This document shows positions 10,622-22,000 of a DNA stretch of 64,000 bases, piece after piece. The number at the start of each line of letters is the position of its first letter. Positions within the stretch are counted from its first letter, which is position 1. Where the stretch lies: NCBI RefSeq assembly GCF_027580225.2, contig NW_027395283.1:5584501-5648500 (forward strand), given 5' to 3'. The notes below the pieces were generated by a model that saw only the letters and a program-made list of their open reading frames with translations, was not told the origin of the DNA and did not search any database. The position numbers and the translations under genes were made by a program. Origin of the DNA: Misgurnus anguillicaudatus (Eukaryota > Chordata > Actinopteri > Cypriniformes > Cobitidae).

Positions 10622-11970
10622 GTAAGTAAAACTAACAGTTAAAATATTAATTAAATTAAATTATTTTATCATTTTTTATTTTATTTTAGGAGAATCATTC
10701 CTAACAAGAGTTTGTCAAGTGTTTCATTTTCCAAAAGGAGAATTTTAGTAGTGATCTCTCAGAAAGGTTTTAAGTCAAGACTCAGACTAAAATTTGTGTT
10801 TGAACTGCCGTAACTAAAAATAGCTGCACTGATGTTGGGCGTGCTTGCAGAAAGAGATGACTGAGATTCGGATAATTAATCAAAATGATAAACTTTAATT
10901 ATAAAACAAGAAATCAACAGACAGGCAACAAAACGTCTCAGGTTAAGTATGTAACCATTGTTCCCTGAGAAGGGAACGAGATGCTGCCTCAGAGCTGACA
11001 CTATGGGGAACGCCTACAGCATGACGGCGTCTGAGTATGTATATCAAATTCGACCAATGGTTGGGCGTGACGTCATAGACGGAAGCCAGAGAGCATAAAT
11101 ACAGCAGAAAGGAACGGCCACTTTATCTGGCATAAGCCGAAGCGGGTACACAGGCATGCCAGAGGTATGGCCAGGAAGACGCAGCATCTGAGTAACCTGA
11201 GATGTTCCCTTTCGAGGGAACTTCAACGCTGTGTCAGAGCTGACGCTATGGGGAACGTTATACCCAATCCGCCAGACTACAAGTGCCTGTCTGTGTTTAG
11301 AAAGCACAACTGAGACCAAAGCACACGATCCCCAGGAGTAGAGTTGAGATCCAACTCAAAAGTGTACAAAAGTGAGCGGTGAGGACCTGCCTGCCGCATC
11401 ACAGATATCCTGGATCGAGGCCCCTGCCCACAGGGCCCTATATGCCATACCTCAAGTTGAATGCGCTCTGACAGTTAAAGGAAAGGGCCGTCAAGAGGCT
11501 TCATAAGCACATGGGATAGCTTCAGCTATCCATCTACTTAAAGTCTTCTTGGTGGCCGGGAACCCGTTCCGGGCCGAACCCAAGCATACATTCATGTCCA
11601 GTGGGCATAATATTCTGAACCTTATGCAAGTAACCCCGACCTAGGGTGTAGAAAGCCCTCACCATGCCTGGAGCGAACTTGAAGGCAGGTGAGTGAAACC
11701 AAGAGAGACACTTAATCTCCTACCCTCTTAAGGGAGGTAATAGCTAGGAGAAATATAGTTTTCATAGCAAGAAAATTTCTGAGATGATATCCAATGGCTC
11801 AAACGGAGCCCCTGATAAGTCCTCCAGGACCAAAGAAAGATCCTAAGCAGGGATGACTCGCAGGCCTCAGCCTCTGAGTGCCTCACAGGAAACGCATGAA
11901 TAGATGGTCTCTACTTAATGAGGGACCAACCACTAAGATATGAAAGGCAGATATAACTGCCACATAAGCC

Positions 11971-13171
11971 TTAACCTCTCGACGCGCACTAGTTCGTGCA
12001 CGTAAAAACGTCAGTTTTTTTTAATGCTGCTAACCCTATATATATAGCCTACTGTGTACAAACAAACAATAATAATGACATTGCTGTACATCGTTTAAAA
12101 GGTCTAAGGGTTTAGCATCAGTGTATGGTGTCCGTTTTGAGATACAATTGCTCTAGCATCATAAATATAGTATTTTGTTACAGAAGTCCAGATGACAACA
12201 TGCATAAAATAAGCTGACTCCTTACCCTTGTGCTGGTATAAGGAACGCAAATTGAATCCAGTCTGTTTCAGATGTGTAAATAACCCATAAAAACTCTCCA
12301 ACAAAGTACATCCAATGACCATTTTTGTCCACAAATGCGTATAATCCGTGAAATATTGATATATTGTCCATTGCTTACATCAGATTTCACATGCACGTCT
12401 TGTAATAGATTATAATATACAATCTGGTGACTATTTCATCGTAACACTTGTATATGAGATTACACTCGCGTTCAAAACCAGCAGTCAAACTTGTTTGTAA
12501 AAGTAGGCGGGAGTATAATACATAATATCCAAACAGCGTTGTCAAATATCGTGACTTCATCTGACTCGCGCGTTCCTCCAATGACTTCAAGGAAAATATT
12601 GATAGACAGAACGTGTAGCCAATTAGATAACGAATTCAATGATCTTTGTGTGAAGCTTTATTTCCTGGTGTGGATACGGCATTTTATATGCTTATATAAG
12701 GATAAATAATAAAAAGAACAAACGTTAATGCATGTAAACAAAAGACTTTTATTTTGTGGCTGACTGGCACTTAAAAAAGGCACTAGTCTTACAAAAACTC
12801 TTGCAAGAACCTCATTTTAGGGTCTATTGACTTCAAACGTGAAACATAACTTCTTTAGACTTGTGGCTTTGGCATCATTGCATTTCTAGGTTTCACACAT
12901 ATATTTATCATTAAGATTTTTAGTGTTAAAAAGATGTTATGCAAAAATTTTTTTATTACAATGTACTTCAGCCTCTCTTACTTTTTTAATTTTTATCTTA
13001 AAATTATTTTAAAACATGGAAAATGAAGCTCAAAGTGTCTTCTATCTAATGATACCACAGTTATGCTTATACTCTATGGTATACTAATGGTTTAGTAAAA
13101 ACAGCCCTTTTAGTGAAAGTAGGTATTTTCATGGTTTAGGGCCAGAATGGGGGTGCTTTTCAAGAGGTTAA
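11971..13171. mobile_element. TTAA-site (piggyBac-like) non-autonomous element
   Basis: Both ends are TTAA (11971-11974 and 13168-13171), followed inward by CCTCTCGA at the left and the complement of CCTCTTGA at the right. Precise TTAA duplication with short CC-starting inverted repeats is typical of piggyBac-class elements. There is no transposase ORF. The DIRS sequence resumes directly after the right end, which supports the borders. Confidence 0.7.
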
Positions 13172-13199
13172 TGGTCAAAGGAGACTGCCCTGCTGCGCA

Positions 13200-16100
13200 C
13201 TGCTACTATAAAAACTCCAGAACTTTACCATGGGGCAGTTAACTGGGTCATATAAGCCTCCTCAGAGGCCAGACCCAAAAACTCTAGGCAGGGGTAAAAC
13301 ACAGTGTCCCTTGCCTAAGACTACCGATCCCTCCAGATCGGCCCCTGAAATTGGAAGCCATCTAGGAGGGAGACCAGGTCCGAAACGATTCTCCGGTCGC
13401 CCAACACGATGCTATGAGCAACAGCTCTGCCTGTGCTGCCGGACCTTCTGCAGAACTCCCGGGAGCAGAGTAATTGGGGAAAAACATACCGGAGGCCCTC
13501 AGGCCCTTCCTGTGTCATGGCATCCAGCCCGGTTAGGGTTAGGCCCGAGTGGGAATGGATGAGAGAGAGAAAACCAAAGTGTACTATGTGAACTCCTGAA
13601 TTGCAAACAGGTCAGCTTTCGCTTGGCCGAACCTGAGCCAGACTTGCTCCTCAACGTGAGGGTGGAGTCTTCATTTCCCCGAGCTCAACGCCTGCCTCAG
13701 CAGAATTTCTGCTCCATGTGGACTTACATAGATTTTGACCTTATGGTCTTCCATAGCCACTTTCCGGCCTTAGAGGAATGCATCCGTCATAAGCCTGATG
13801 TGACGACCCTGAGCCCCCAATATTGGCCTTCCTGGGAAAGGAATTATGGTTTCTTCCGTAATACTAAAGCACAAAGCATCTGCGTGTGACCTTGATCATG
13901 AGAAACGGGTTGCCCCTCAGGGAACCCCATGGTTAAAGGATGGATTCTATACAAGCAGGAGACAACTGTGCCTGCAGTCGTTGAAATCCATACTACGCCC
14001 AGAAAAGAGGTCCTCTGTACTCGAGAAGCATACTTTTTCTGGCGTTTAGCTGATTGGAATTTTTTTTAGGACATTATCAGTTTATTTGGAAACGAACCCT
14101 ATTCAAAAACTTAACTTGTATAAGAAACTGATAAACAACAGGGCTGTAAACTTCATGTGGCTCATGTTACCATATAACTTTATGTCCAAAAAGTGTGAAT
14201 ATGTTTTTCCACTTCATAGTTTTGTACTGATGAGAGGGATGCAGACCTGTAAGAGGGTTATGAACAGCTGTTAGCATAAATTGTCCACAGAAATACCCCT
14301 GCATACATAACTGATGGGTAAATGATAGCACTACATTCAGATAAACTATCATGCACATAAACTAAATTAGTATCTCAGAAAAACATCTGCAATGATTAGT
14401 TATATAAAAAGCTGTTTTCAGATGACTGTGTTAAAAACACATCGCATATGTCCATGTGTGCGAGCTCGCGTCTCCGTGGAAACAACGCGGCGCTCATAAT
14501 AAAACGGTATCGCGTGTAAAGCGCAATGTATGGAATGCATTGCATGTAAACAATGTCATATTACAGCAGATCCCGCAGTGCAGCATTACTCAAAGTTGCC
14601 ATGAAGGATACGAAACTGAATAACTGTGTCTAACACTGTACAGCATGTAACAATGAAATCCGCCATTACGTGATCACGCAAACTCATTTGTAAATAAGCA
14701 TGTAAACATGGAATCATATTACAGCACACACTTAAAAGATACAGCAGTGCAGCATTACTCAAAGTTGCCATGAAGGATACGAAAGTGAATAACTGTGTTT
14801 AACACTGTTACAGCATGTAACAATGAAATCCGCCGTTACGTGATCACGCGAACTCGTTTGTAAACAATGCGAAAGTTTTTCAATCCGAAGCGTGCAGTCT
14901 GCTGAGGTTGCTTACTGTATGTAGGCTGAACTGCACAAGCCATAACATATTACATGATAGCAAATATAAATGAAGACAAATGACTTACTGTTTCTTCAGG
15001 AATATATCCTCCTCCATTGCGTCTTCCATTGTTCTTCTTCTTAGGTAACGTTACAGATAAACGCTTCTCTTCCTCAATGTCTAGACATAAATGAAGATAT
15101 TCCTCACATGTGTGTATAAAGTTTCTAATCCAAACATGCGGTAAAGTCTTTAAATCTGATCAAACTTTACGCTTTGTTTATTATTGTTGGAACTGCTGGT
15201 CTCTTCATTACCATGTCAACAGCCTGTGGGCATGAGCGCATTAGAGATAATGAGCTCAGCCAGGAAAAACGGTACGCTCTTTACTTCAATGCAGATTATA
15301 TAAACAGGAAATATTTGTTTTTGATTATAATTAGCTTGTTTAAAAGTAGACATTTCAGGCTTTCTTTGGATATGTGTATCATGTTTGTGTGACGAGTATT
15401 CGCGGAGTTTCAATTGATTTTTGTAATGTGATTTGAGAGACAGCTGGCTGAGACAGTAATGTCTAAATGCGCACCCTGTTTATTTTCTTTATTTGACAAA
15501 AACACAAAGATCTCTTGTTATTGTGAATGTACACTAATTACAGAGGACCCTTCAGAGTTTCAAATGGTGTCAAACACGTAAGTGTTTGATTATTAATGAT
15601 GGAGTATTTTAAGTTGATTCTGCTATGATAAGGAGAAAACACGTCAAAACGCGTCCCCGCGTTTTTGGACCCCTGGGGGTTAATGTCATGCGACAACAGA
15701 CCGCACCTAACCTCGGGCCTTTAGACAGAAACCCGGCATTTTTCCATATTCTTAGGGCACGAAGACATGCGTGCGTAACCTTGAACATGGTGAAAAACCA
15801 ACACTGGCCGAAAGGAACCATTGTTTCTTACATAACACTAAGGCACAAAGCATCTTTGGTGAGCTTGATCATGAGAAAAAAGTTGCCCCTCAAGGAACTC
15901 CATGGTTAAATGATGGATTCAATACGAGCATGAGACAACCGTGCCTGCAGTCATTGAAATTCATACCATGCCCAGAAAAGAGGTCCTCTGTACTGGAGAA
16001 GCACACTTTTCCTGGCGTTTAGCTGATTGGACATTTTTCCTTTTGGCCTTCCATAGCCAATCCTCAGCTTAACAGAGATCCATCTGTCATTAATGTCATG

Positions 16101-16300
16101 CAGCGACAGACCACACCTAACTCCGTGCCTTTAGACAGAAACCCAAAATCTTTCCATATTCTAGAGTACGAAGACATGTGTGCGTAACCCTGAACATGCA
16201 AAAAGGGTTGCCCCTCTGGGAAAAACCCTGTTTCTAAAACCACCACATGGTGTGCCATTCACCTAGCTTCATCTAATTCACTTCTTTGAAAAATGGACAT
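13200..16300. repeat. Repeated blocks within the DIRS element
   Basis: A block at about 13840-14050 (GCACAAAGCATC, TTGCCCCTC, CCCAGAAAAGAGGTCCTCTG, CTGGCGTTTAGCTGATTGGA) recurs at 15835-16030 with about 85-90% identity by eye. The block at 15670-15790 (AATGTCATGC, CCTTTAGACAGAAACCC) recurs at 16090-16190. The copies are in direct orientation. Whether this reflects a feature of this DIRS family or local duplication is unclear. Confidence 0.6.
14055..15620. other. Unclassified insert within the DIRS element, with a tandem duplication
   Basis: Sequence here does not match the DIRS blocks on either side. It contains a tandem duplication with a 169-bp period: the CAGCATTACTCAAAGTTGCC block begins at 14581 and again at 14750. 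I could not find terminal repeats or a clear target-site duplication, and no coding region is recognisable. Confidence 0.45.
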
Positions 16301-16485
16301 TACACGAGCAGGAGACATCTGTGCCTGCATCGTCGTCAAGTTCCATATTATCCCCAAAATGTGATCACCTGCGTTGGGACTAACATACTTTTCTTGGTGT
16401 TCAGTCTCAACCCTAGGTGTCTTAGATGTGCAAGCACAACATCTCAATTCTGTGCTGCCATCTGTGCTGACTGGGCTAATATTAG

Positions 16486-16713
16486 CTAATCGTCCATATA
16501 AATAGTATGCAAATACCCTAAAGATGCAATGGCGTCAGGGCAGCATTTACACATTTTGTAAATGTGTGAAGGGATAGAGCTAGGCCGAAGGGAATATTGG
16601 TATGCCATGCCCCCAAAGGAAAACCTGAGATTCTGTGAGCAGCAAAAATCCATTGACACAAACCAGTCCTCGGATCTGATTTGTGACATAATGTGAGTGA
16701 CCATCAACATCAT
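16486..16713 (-). pseudogene. DIRS reverse transcriptase fragment
   Basis: On the - strand the reading includes IRSEDWFVSMD, then RFSFGGMAYQYS and IYMDD. These correspond to DIRS reverse transcriptase blocks from the first catalytic Asp to the YxDD box. The stretch between the first and second blocks is shortened, and YMDD (16489-16500) is intact. The fragment sits between the duplicated blocks at 13.2-16.3 kb and the hAT element at 16931. Confidence 0.6.
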
Positions 16714-16930
16714 GAACCATAATTTTGTGATGGTTCTGTATAGCCTTTAAATAAAAGGAATTCCAATTCCTGCTCTAAAATTAGTGATGTAGCCTACATT
16801 TTTGTACATAACACCCATTGAGATATGTTTGGAATGTTTTTCCATGCTATAATAATTTTTACCAAGGGAACCTGATGTACTGTGCTCTGTACTACGAGAG
16901 GCAGAGTGTTCACAGTTAATACAGGAGGGC

Positions 16931-18310
16931 CAGTGGCGGAGCTAGATTTTTAAAACAGGGGTGGCAAGGTATTATTTTGGGGTTCAATATACAAAGTGTT
17001 CAATTACACTAAAAATAAATTATTTTCCACAAAATGTAGATAGATAAAATTAAAGTTGTTTATTTTCCAAAATGTACACAATTATAGCCTATATGTATTA
17101 AGTATACAGCAAAAATAGAACAACTGGGATCTGTTTGTCCCTGATCTGTACCTGACTTTTGTTTTTTTAGAAAGAAGTTGGTAATATCGCTTTTTCTCTT
17201 CATTCTGCTGTCTTAAAGGAAAACTTGGTTACACACCTCATGAAGAAACCAAACTTTGGAACAATTTGCTTGTTTTTATTTACCATAAGTACACCGATAC
17301 TAATAATACAAATACTAAAGTAATACATTACGAAGATCTGAGTATTGAGGTCTAGCCTATTTGACAACACAAGGAAAATTGCTTAAAGACGTCTAGACAT
17401 GTTATGTTAAGGGAGAAGGGATTAATTTAATGATTATTTAATTTAATCATTAATTTAATGATGTTAATAGACTTCTGTCCCTCACATTAAGCTATGGAAT
17501 GGCTTCAGATGACTTTGTGAAATTAAAATCCAACCCTCTCAGACCCAAGTCACCCAAACTGATGTGAAAAAAGCATGAGGCGCCGAAAAGCGCACTGTTT
17601 ACATCCCTGTACTATGTCCACGGTGGTTTAATTAAGTTCAAAATGCTGCATTACACATGCCAATATGAATAAGCCTACCTAATGTCTTTGATTGTTGCTG
17701 AACATTTGCTAAAGACATGTTTTTATTGTTTTAAGCATCTTCACGCAGGCGTGACAGTATTAGTCAGTTTCACTAGGCGAGTAAGGCTCATTGAAGTATT
17801 AATGCTAAGCACTACAGTGCACCGTCTCCCTTACTCGCCGTTAAAACAGTACTTTGTTTAATTTAATACCAATAAAAGCCGTATATACCAGCAAAACGCT
17901 CTTCATCGATCCTGTGTGTGCTGCTGCGTTATGTTTTGGAGCACAAAGGAGCTGCGTGTCAGCTTAACCAATAGGCTTGTTTGACTTCATGCGGCGCCAC
18001 AAGAATCGACAGCTGGATTACTTCAAAGTACCGCGAGAGCGATTCGCGAAATCATACGGAGGACTTTGCTGTTAAGTCGCTCTCGTGGAACTTTGACGTC
18101 ATAGGCTGTCGGTTCTTGCGGCGCCGCATGAAGTCGAACAAGCCTAATGAAAAGTGTAGCAGCAACAGCACGCTACACGCTTGTGCGTGCTGCGCATTCA
18201 CGTCCGCTGGGAGATTTGAGAAATGTTCGTAAAAATCAAACAGTGTAATGTTTTCAGCGGGGTGGCAAAAGGGGTGGCAAGGACTAATTAGCCCTCTGGC
18301 TCCGCCACTG
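16931..18310. mobile_element. Non-autonomous hAT element with perfect 8-bp TSD
   Basis: The ends CAGTGGCGGAGCTAGA and the complement of CAGTGGCGGAGCCAGA form 16-bp inverted repeats with one mismatch. The 8-bp target-site duplication AGGAGGGC is exact (16923-16930 and 18311-18318). There is no transposase. A foldback sequence lies inside at 17971-18146. Confidence 0.93.
17971..18146. repeat. Foldback (long inverted repeat) nested in a hAT element
   Basis: Two arms of about 76 bp (17971-18046 and 18071-18146) are inverted copies: the left contains GGCTTGTTTGACTTCATGCG and GGCGCC, and the right contains its near-perfect complement. About 25 bp separate the arms. The left arm shares a long identical run with 57952-57975. 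It may be a separate small palindromic MITE. Confidence 0.75.
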
Positions 18311-18400
18311 AGGAGGGCACTGAGAGGCATGGGAACCTGCAAATGGCGGATAAATCCCACACTCCCCAGGAAGGCATGCCCTGATAGGGCTTTATACACA

Positions 18401-19695
18401 AATATATATATTTGACAATGTTGGACGCTTTAGGGTTGAAGCCACTCATGGCAACATAAAAAACTGAAGTGCTTGCGTAAACATGGTCAGAGAATGGTCT
18501 TTTCCATGACTTGCATAATAATGGAGATCAGGACAGAAAGGAAGCCTCTGGTGTTGAGATTGCACTCATTTTGTAAGAAGTCTCTCATCCAACTTGCTGG
18601 ATGATATTGTATCTGTTTTTATCTGCTGGTTCATACATATTAAAACTAGCAGTGTCATGAGAAACAACCTCGATCAACCTCTCATTTAATAGACCGGTTT
18701 AGGTGGGCCTCGAACCCAAATCAGCACTCTTTAAAAGGGACTCGTTTGAACTGATGAGGGAAGAGAGAGAGACGAGACTTTGTGCTTGTTGGAGTTGTTT
18801 GCCCGTTATGTGACTACCGGTGTCTCGAGGGGTATGGAGGTTGCGGGAGACCACAGCCGCATTCGAGGAGTTCTCGTTATGATCCGCCTTAACGAGAATG
18901 GCTTTTTGGACATTAATCTTCTGTTGGATTCGTGTAAATGTGAAAGGAACAAGCAAATCATTGTTTATTGCATTATTTGGGAGATTGAGTTTATATTTAA
19001 AAATGTCCCACGAATTCGAAGGTAGTAGTAAATAACTATGTATTTTAATAAAACAGAACAAAACAAACCCACGTGGGGGTAAAACAGAACATGAAATAAT
19101 AACACTGTGGTGGAACACAAAGTAGAACAAGAGAATAACTGGAACATGTAACTGAGTACATCAACACTAAATTACAACAACGCACGCACACCACAAAGAG
19201 AACACAAGGGCCTAATAAAGACAGCACATCAATGAGGAACAGGTGAACATAATTAATCACGTAAGACACGAGTACATAAGGGAGTAGGGTAAAAGTGACA
19301 AGACACTGGGAACACGTGTCACACATACATGATGTGAAAACACACGTGTTCCCACATAAACACAATGCTGCCATAGCCTTGCCCTCTAACATCCAACCTG
19401 GATAATGACCAGGATCAGGCAAGACCATGACAGCCACAAAACACTGGGAACATGTGGAAGCCACAAAACTATATTCCTCCACATGCTCCCACACAGAACA
19501 TAGTACTGCCATGGTCTTGCCAGATACACTCAAACCTGAGTCTATTACAAAAGATCTGGCAAGCCCATGACAGTACAGTGTGATTAGGCAGTGTAGAAGG
19601 GGAAAGAGTGAACATATGTTTGATCTGTGTCTGTTGTTTTTAAATGCACTTGCTTTTCAATTGAATAAATTAGCCAGCAAGTTTAAGATGTAAAT
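18401..19695. other. No gene recognised; repeat-like sequence
   Basis: This stretch holds only short ORFs with no recognisable domain. Motifs such as ACACGTGT, CATGACAG and TCTGGCAAG recur in 19300-19580, suggesting old repeat DNA. It may include the degraded 5' LTR and untranslated leader of the Gmr1-like element that starts coding at 19696, but I could not identify a primer-binding site. Confidence 0.35.
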
Positions 19696-19854
19696 ATGGC
19701 ATCCATTGAAGAATTTGTTAAAGCTCCATCAGAGGACGTGTTGAATTTGTTTGTGAAGCAAAAGTTGTGGGAACTTGTAGACCATTTTAAAATTGGTGAT
19801 GTAGATAAACAAATAAAGAAAAAGGAACTTTGTTCTATCGTGAGAAATTGGTAG
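19696..19854 (+). pseudogene. Gmr1-like gag, N-terminal piece
   Basis: This 52-codon reading starts at ATG 19696 with MASIEEFVKAPSEDVLNLF and ends at TAG 19852-19854. The start, acidic residues and helical character match the N-terminus of gag proteins in this group of fish gypsy elements. The gag reading continues after frameshifts in the ORF at 19967. Confidence 0.6.
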
Positions 19855-19966
19855 ATTGAAAATAAACTTTTAATCGTTTCCACACAGAAAAAAACATGAG
19901 GCTGAGAGAAATGCGGTGTATATTTTTTCAGGGTTGTCTTTTGAACAAAGAAAAGAAATTTAGCAA

Positions 19967-20390
19967 ATGCAACAGAATCATGATAAGGAATTGGTCAAGG
20001 TAACTAGGATATATGAGTTTGAGATGGAGAAATTAAGAACTGATAACTTGCTCAAACAAAGTACAATTGAATTTGCACAGAAACAATTAGAAGTTGAAAA
20101 ATCAACATGCGAGTTTGAGTTCCAAGCGGAGCATTTAAAGTTAGCAAAGGAAGGCAGATTACCTATTGAGCTTGGTGAAAGAAACTATGGTGGTTTAGAT
20201 ATGGCTAGTAATTTGAGATTGCTCCCTAAATTTAACGAACATGATCCAGATGTGTTTTTCTCTTTGTTTGAGACTCTTGCTGAAGAAAGGAATTGGCCAA
20301 AAGCTGTACGAATGGTTATGCTCCAAACTGTGATTACAGGCAAAGCACAGAAGGCATATGCAGCTCTTCCGATGGAGGACCGGTGAGATT
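19967..20390 (+). pseudogene. Gmr1-like gag, coiled-coil and capsid part
   Basis: About 139 codons. The first ~65 residues form a Glu/Lys-rich coiled coil (YEFEMEKLRTDNLL, FAQKQLEVEKS). After that comes a capsid/SCAN-like segment with LPKFNEHDPDVFFSLFETLAEERNWP and KAQKAYAALP. Fish gypsy gag proteins of this type resemble SCAN domains. The reading is closed by a TGA right after MEDR and continues in other frames to about 20640, where a hAT element interrupts the region. Confidence 0.75.
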
Positions 20391-20682
20391 ATGACAAGGT
20401 AAAAGTGACAATTCTAAAGGTGTATGGGTTAGTTCCTGAAGCATACCACCAGCGTTTTAGGAACTGAAGGAAAGGTGACCGCTAAACGCATTCTGAGGTG
20501 GTAAGAGATCTTTTTTCACACTTTGATCGTTGGTGCATTGCTTCAGATGTTGATAACTTTGAGAAGTTACGTGACCTTATTATTTTAGAAGAAGTTCCCT
20601 GAGGTATTTACATCATGTGTGGTAACACATTCTAAGAGTCGTGAGGCATTTTGTGAAGAAAAAGTGTCAAAGTATGCACTGC

Positions 20683-21600
20683 TAGGGATGGCTCCCGCGA
20701 AACTGACGTTTCGACACTGTGTCGAGATCCCGAAGCGTAAATGTTTCGAAACACTGCTCCGAAATGTGATTCGAAACACCCATGTCACGTGATGAAGTGA
20801 TTCGAAACACCAAGCGGTGCATTTCACAAGTATTTCGAAAGGTGGCGTACCTGTCGAATCTGCGTCGAATCTTAAACTGACAGGGTAGGAAACAAATCTG
20901 ACAATACATCATAGATGCGTTTTTGGCAAGATCAAATACTATAATTTACTGAAAAGAAGTAATTTTTCATCATATGTATGTAACACTTACAAAAAAATGC
21001 ATGCCAGCAAAAGTGTCCCTTGTGTGAGAATGTTTTCAAAGGCTGGAGAAATTATATGTAAAAAAGAATCTGGTTGAGTTTATCAACACAGAACAATTTA
21101 TATATTTGAATAAAGATCTTTATATGTAAACAATGTGGCATATTATGGCTTGATATATTTTATGAATCTCTTATTATTTATTTGGTATATCTCTATTCCA
21201 TTTTTTTTTTATTAAATAGACCCGAATAGCCTATTATCGACAATTGTGAGCCTAAAAGCTCATGTAGTTGTCAAACAGATGTTAAAACAACAAAAAGCAT
21301 TTTATTATGAGTTAGCGCATGCATTTCCCGGGTTCGATCCTAAGAGCTACGCATGAAAGTCGAGAACACTATCCACTCTCCCATCCTATCACTTGTGTGT
21401 CAATCAAACAACATGTGGGATACAATTTGTCAGCGCTCGTTTAAAATCTTGTCAAGGCTGCTTCATGTAAAGACATGCAAACGACCGCTAGGTGTCACTG
21501 TGGAGGCGGTTTCGGATTGATGTTTCGAAGCCTCGAAACATACGGCACAATTGATTCAACTGTTTCAGTGTTTCACGAAGCCTCGCTCTGCCCACCACTA
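20683..21600. mobile_element. Non-autonomous hAT element (TTTCGAA-rich family)
   Basis: The ends are TAGGGATGGC at the left and the complement of TAGTGGTGGGC at the right. An exact 8-bp duplication TGCACTGC flanks them (20675-20682 and 21601-21608). Many copies of TTTCGAA and CGAAACA lie near both ends. A related copy lies at 57045-57688. Confidence 0.9.
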
Positions 21601-21649
21601 TGCACTGCCTGGTTTGTCTACTCTTTCTCCTTATGATGTTTTATTAACA

Positions 21650-21995
21650 AAGTTTGGGAGGAGCACGTTCAGATAATTAATCACAGGTGGAAGCACTCAG
21701 CCATTATACACAGGTAGAATCACTCAGCAATTATACACAGGTGGAAACACTCAGCAATTAACCATGAGAGGGTACATATAGACTCATCAGTCTTACCCGC
21801 CATCCATTGACAGTTTGTAGCATCCCCCCACCACCCCTTCTCCACACTTCTAGTTCTAAAAAACACTTACATGGGGGGGTACTCTGGGTTCGGGCCAAGT
21901 CCGAGCTCGAAGCCCTTCCCCGGACAGCACGCCAAACACGCATTCTAAATTACTCTATAAATTATATGTAAGTGTGAACTCGTGAATTTCAAATA
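21650..21995. repeat. LTR-like or other insert with a 27-bp tandem repeat
   Basis: This segment separates the protease region from the integrase of the Gmr1-like element and matches neither. It contains three copies of a 27-bp unit at 21676-21756 (ATTATACACAGGTGGAAACA followed by CTCAGCA). A G-run and a GC-rich stretch follow at 21875-21940. I could not find a matching duplication at its ends, so its identity and borders are uncertain. Confidence 0.4.
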
Positions 21996-22000
21996 GGGAG

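Larger units (their letters stand above)
10935..18400 (-). mobile_element. Decayed DIRS-type retrotransposon with several insertions
   Basis: The left end has the DIRS layout: a terminal palindromic block (GTCTCAGGTTAAGTATGTAACC, then TTCCCTGAGAAGGGAAC), and about 240 bp inside an inverted form of it (11195-11220), followed by a direct repeat of the next block (GTCAGAGCTGACGCTATGGGGAACG near 11234). The coding strand is -. An RT fragment with an intact YMDD lies at 16486-16713. The interior is cut by a TTAA-site element (11971-13171), an unclassified insert (about 14055-15620) and a hAT element (16931-18310). No right terminal repeat was found, so the right border is approximate. Confidence 0.65.

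Noticed and set aside
10622..10934. An extra LRR exon directly after the NACHT exon
   Set aside because: No CNIT or SNPSHL-type block is present; the sequence is AT-rich intron.
13230..13562. 110-codon + strand ORF
   Set aside because: It lies within the non-coding or antisense strand of the decayed DIRS element and has no domain.
18699..19533. - strand ORFs of 143 and 162 codons
   Set aside because: Their composition is hydrophobic and Cys-rich with no recognisable domain, and the DNA looks like antisense old repeat sequence.
21676..21756. Possible CRISPR-like array of 27-bp units
   Set aside because: The copies are contiguous without spacers, number only three, and lie in a vertebrate transposon region.
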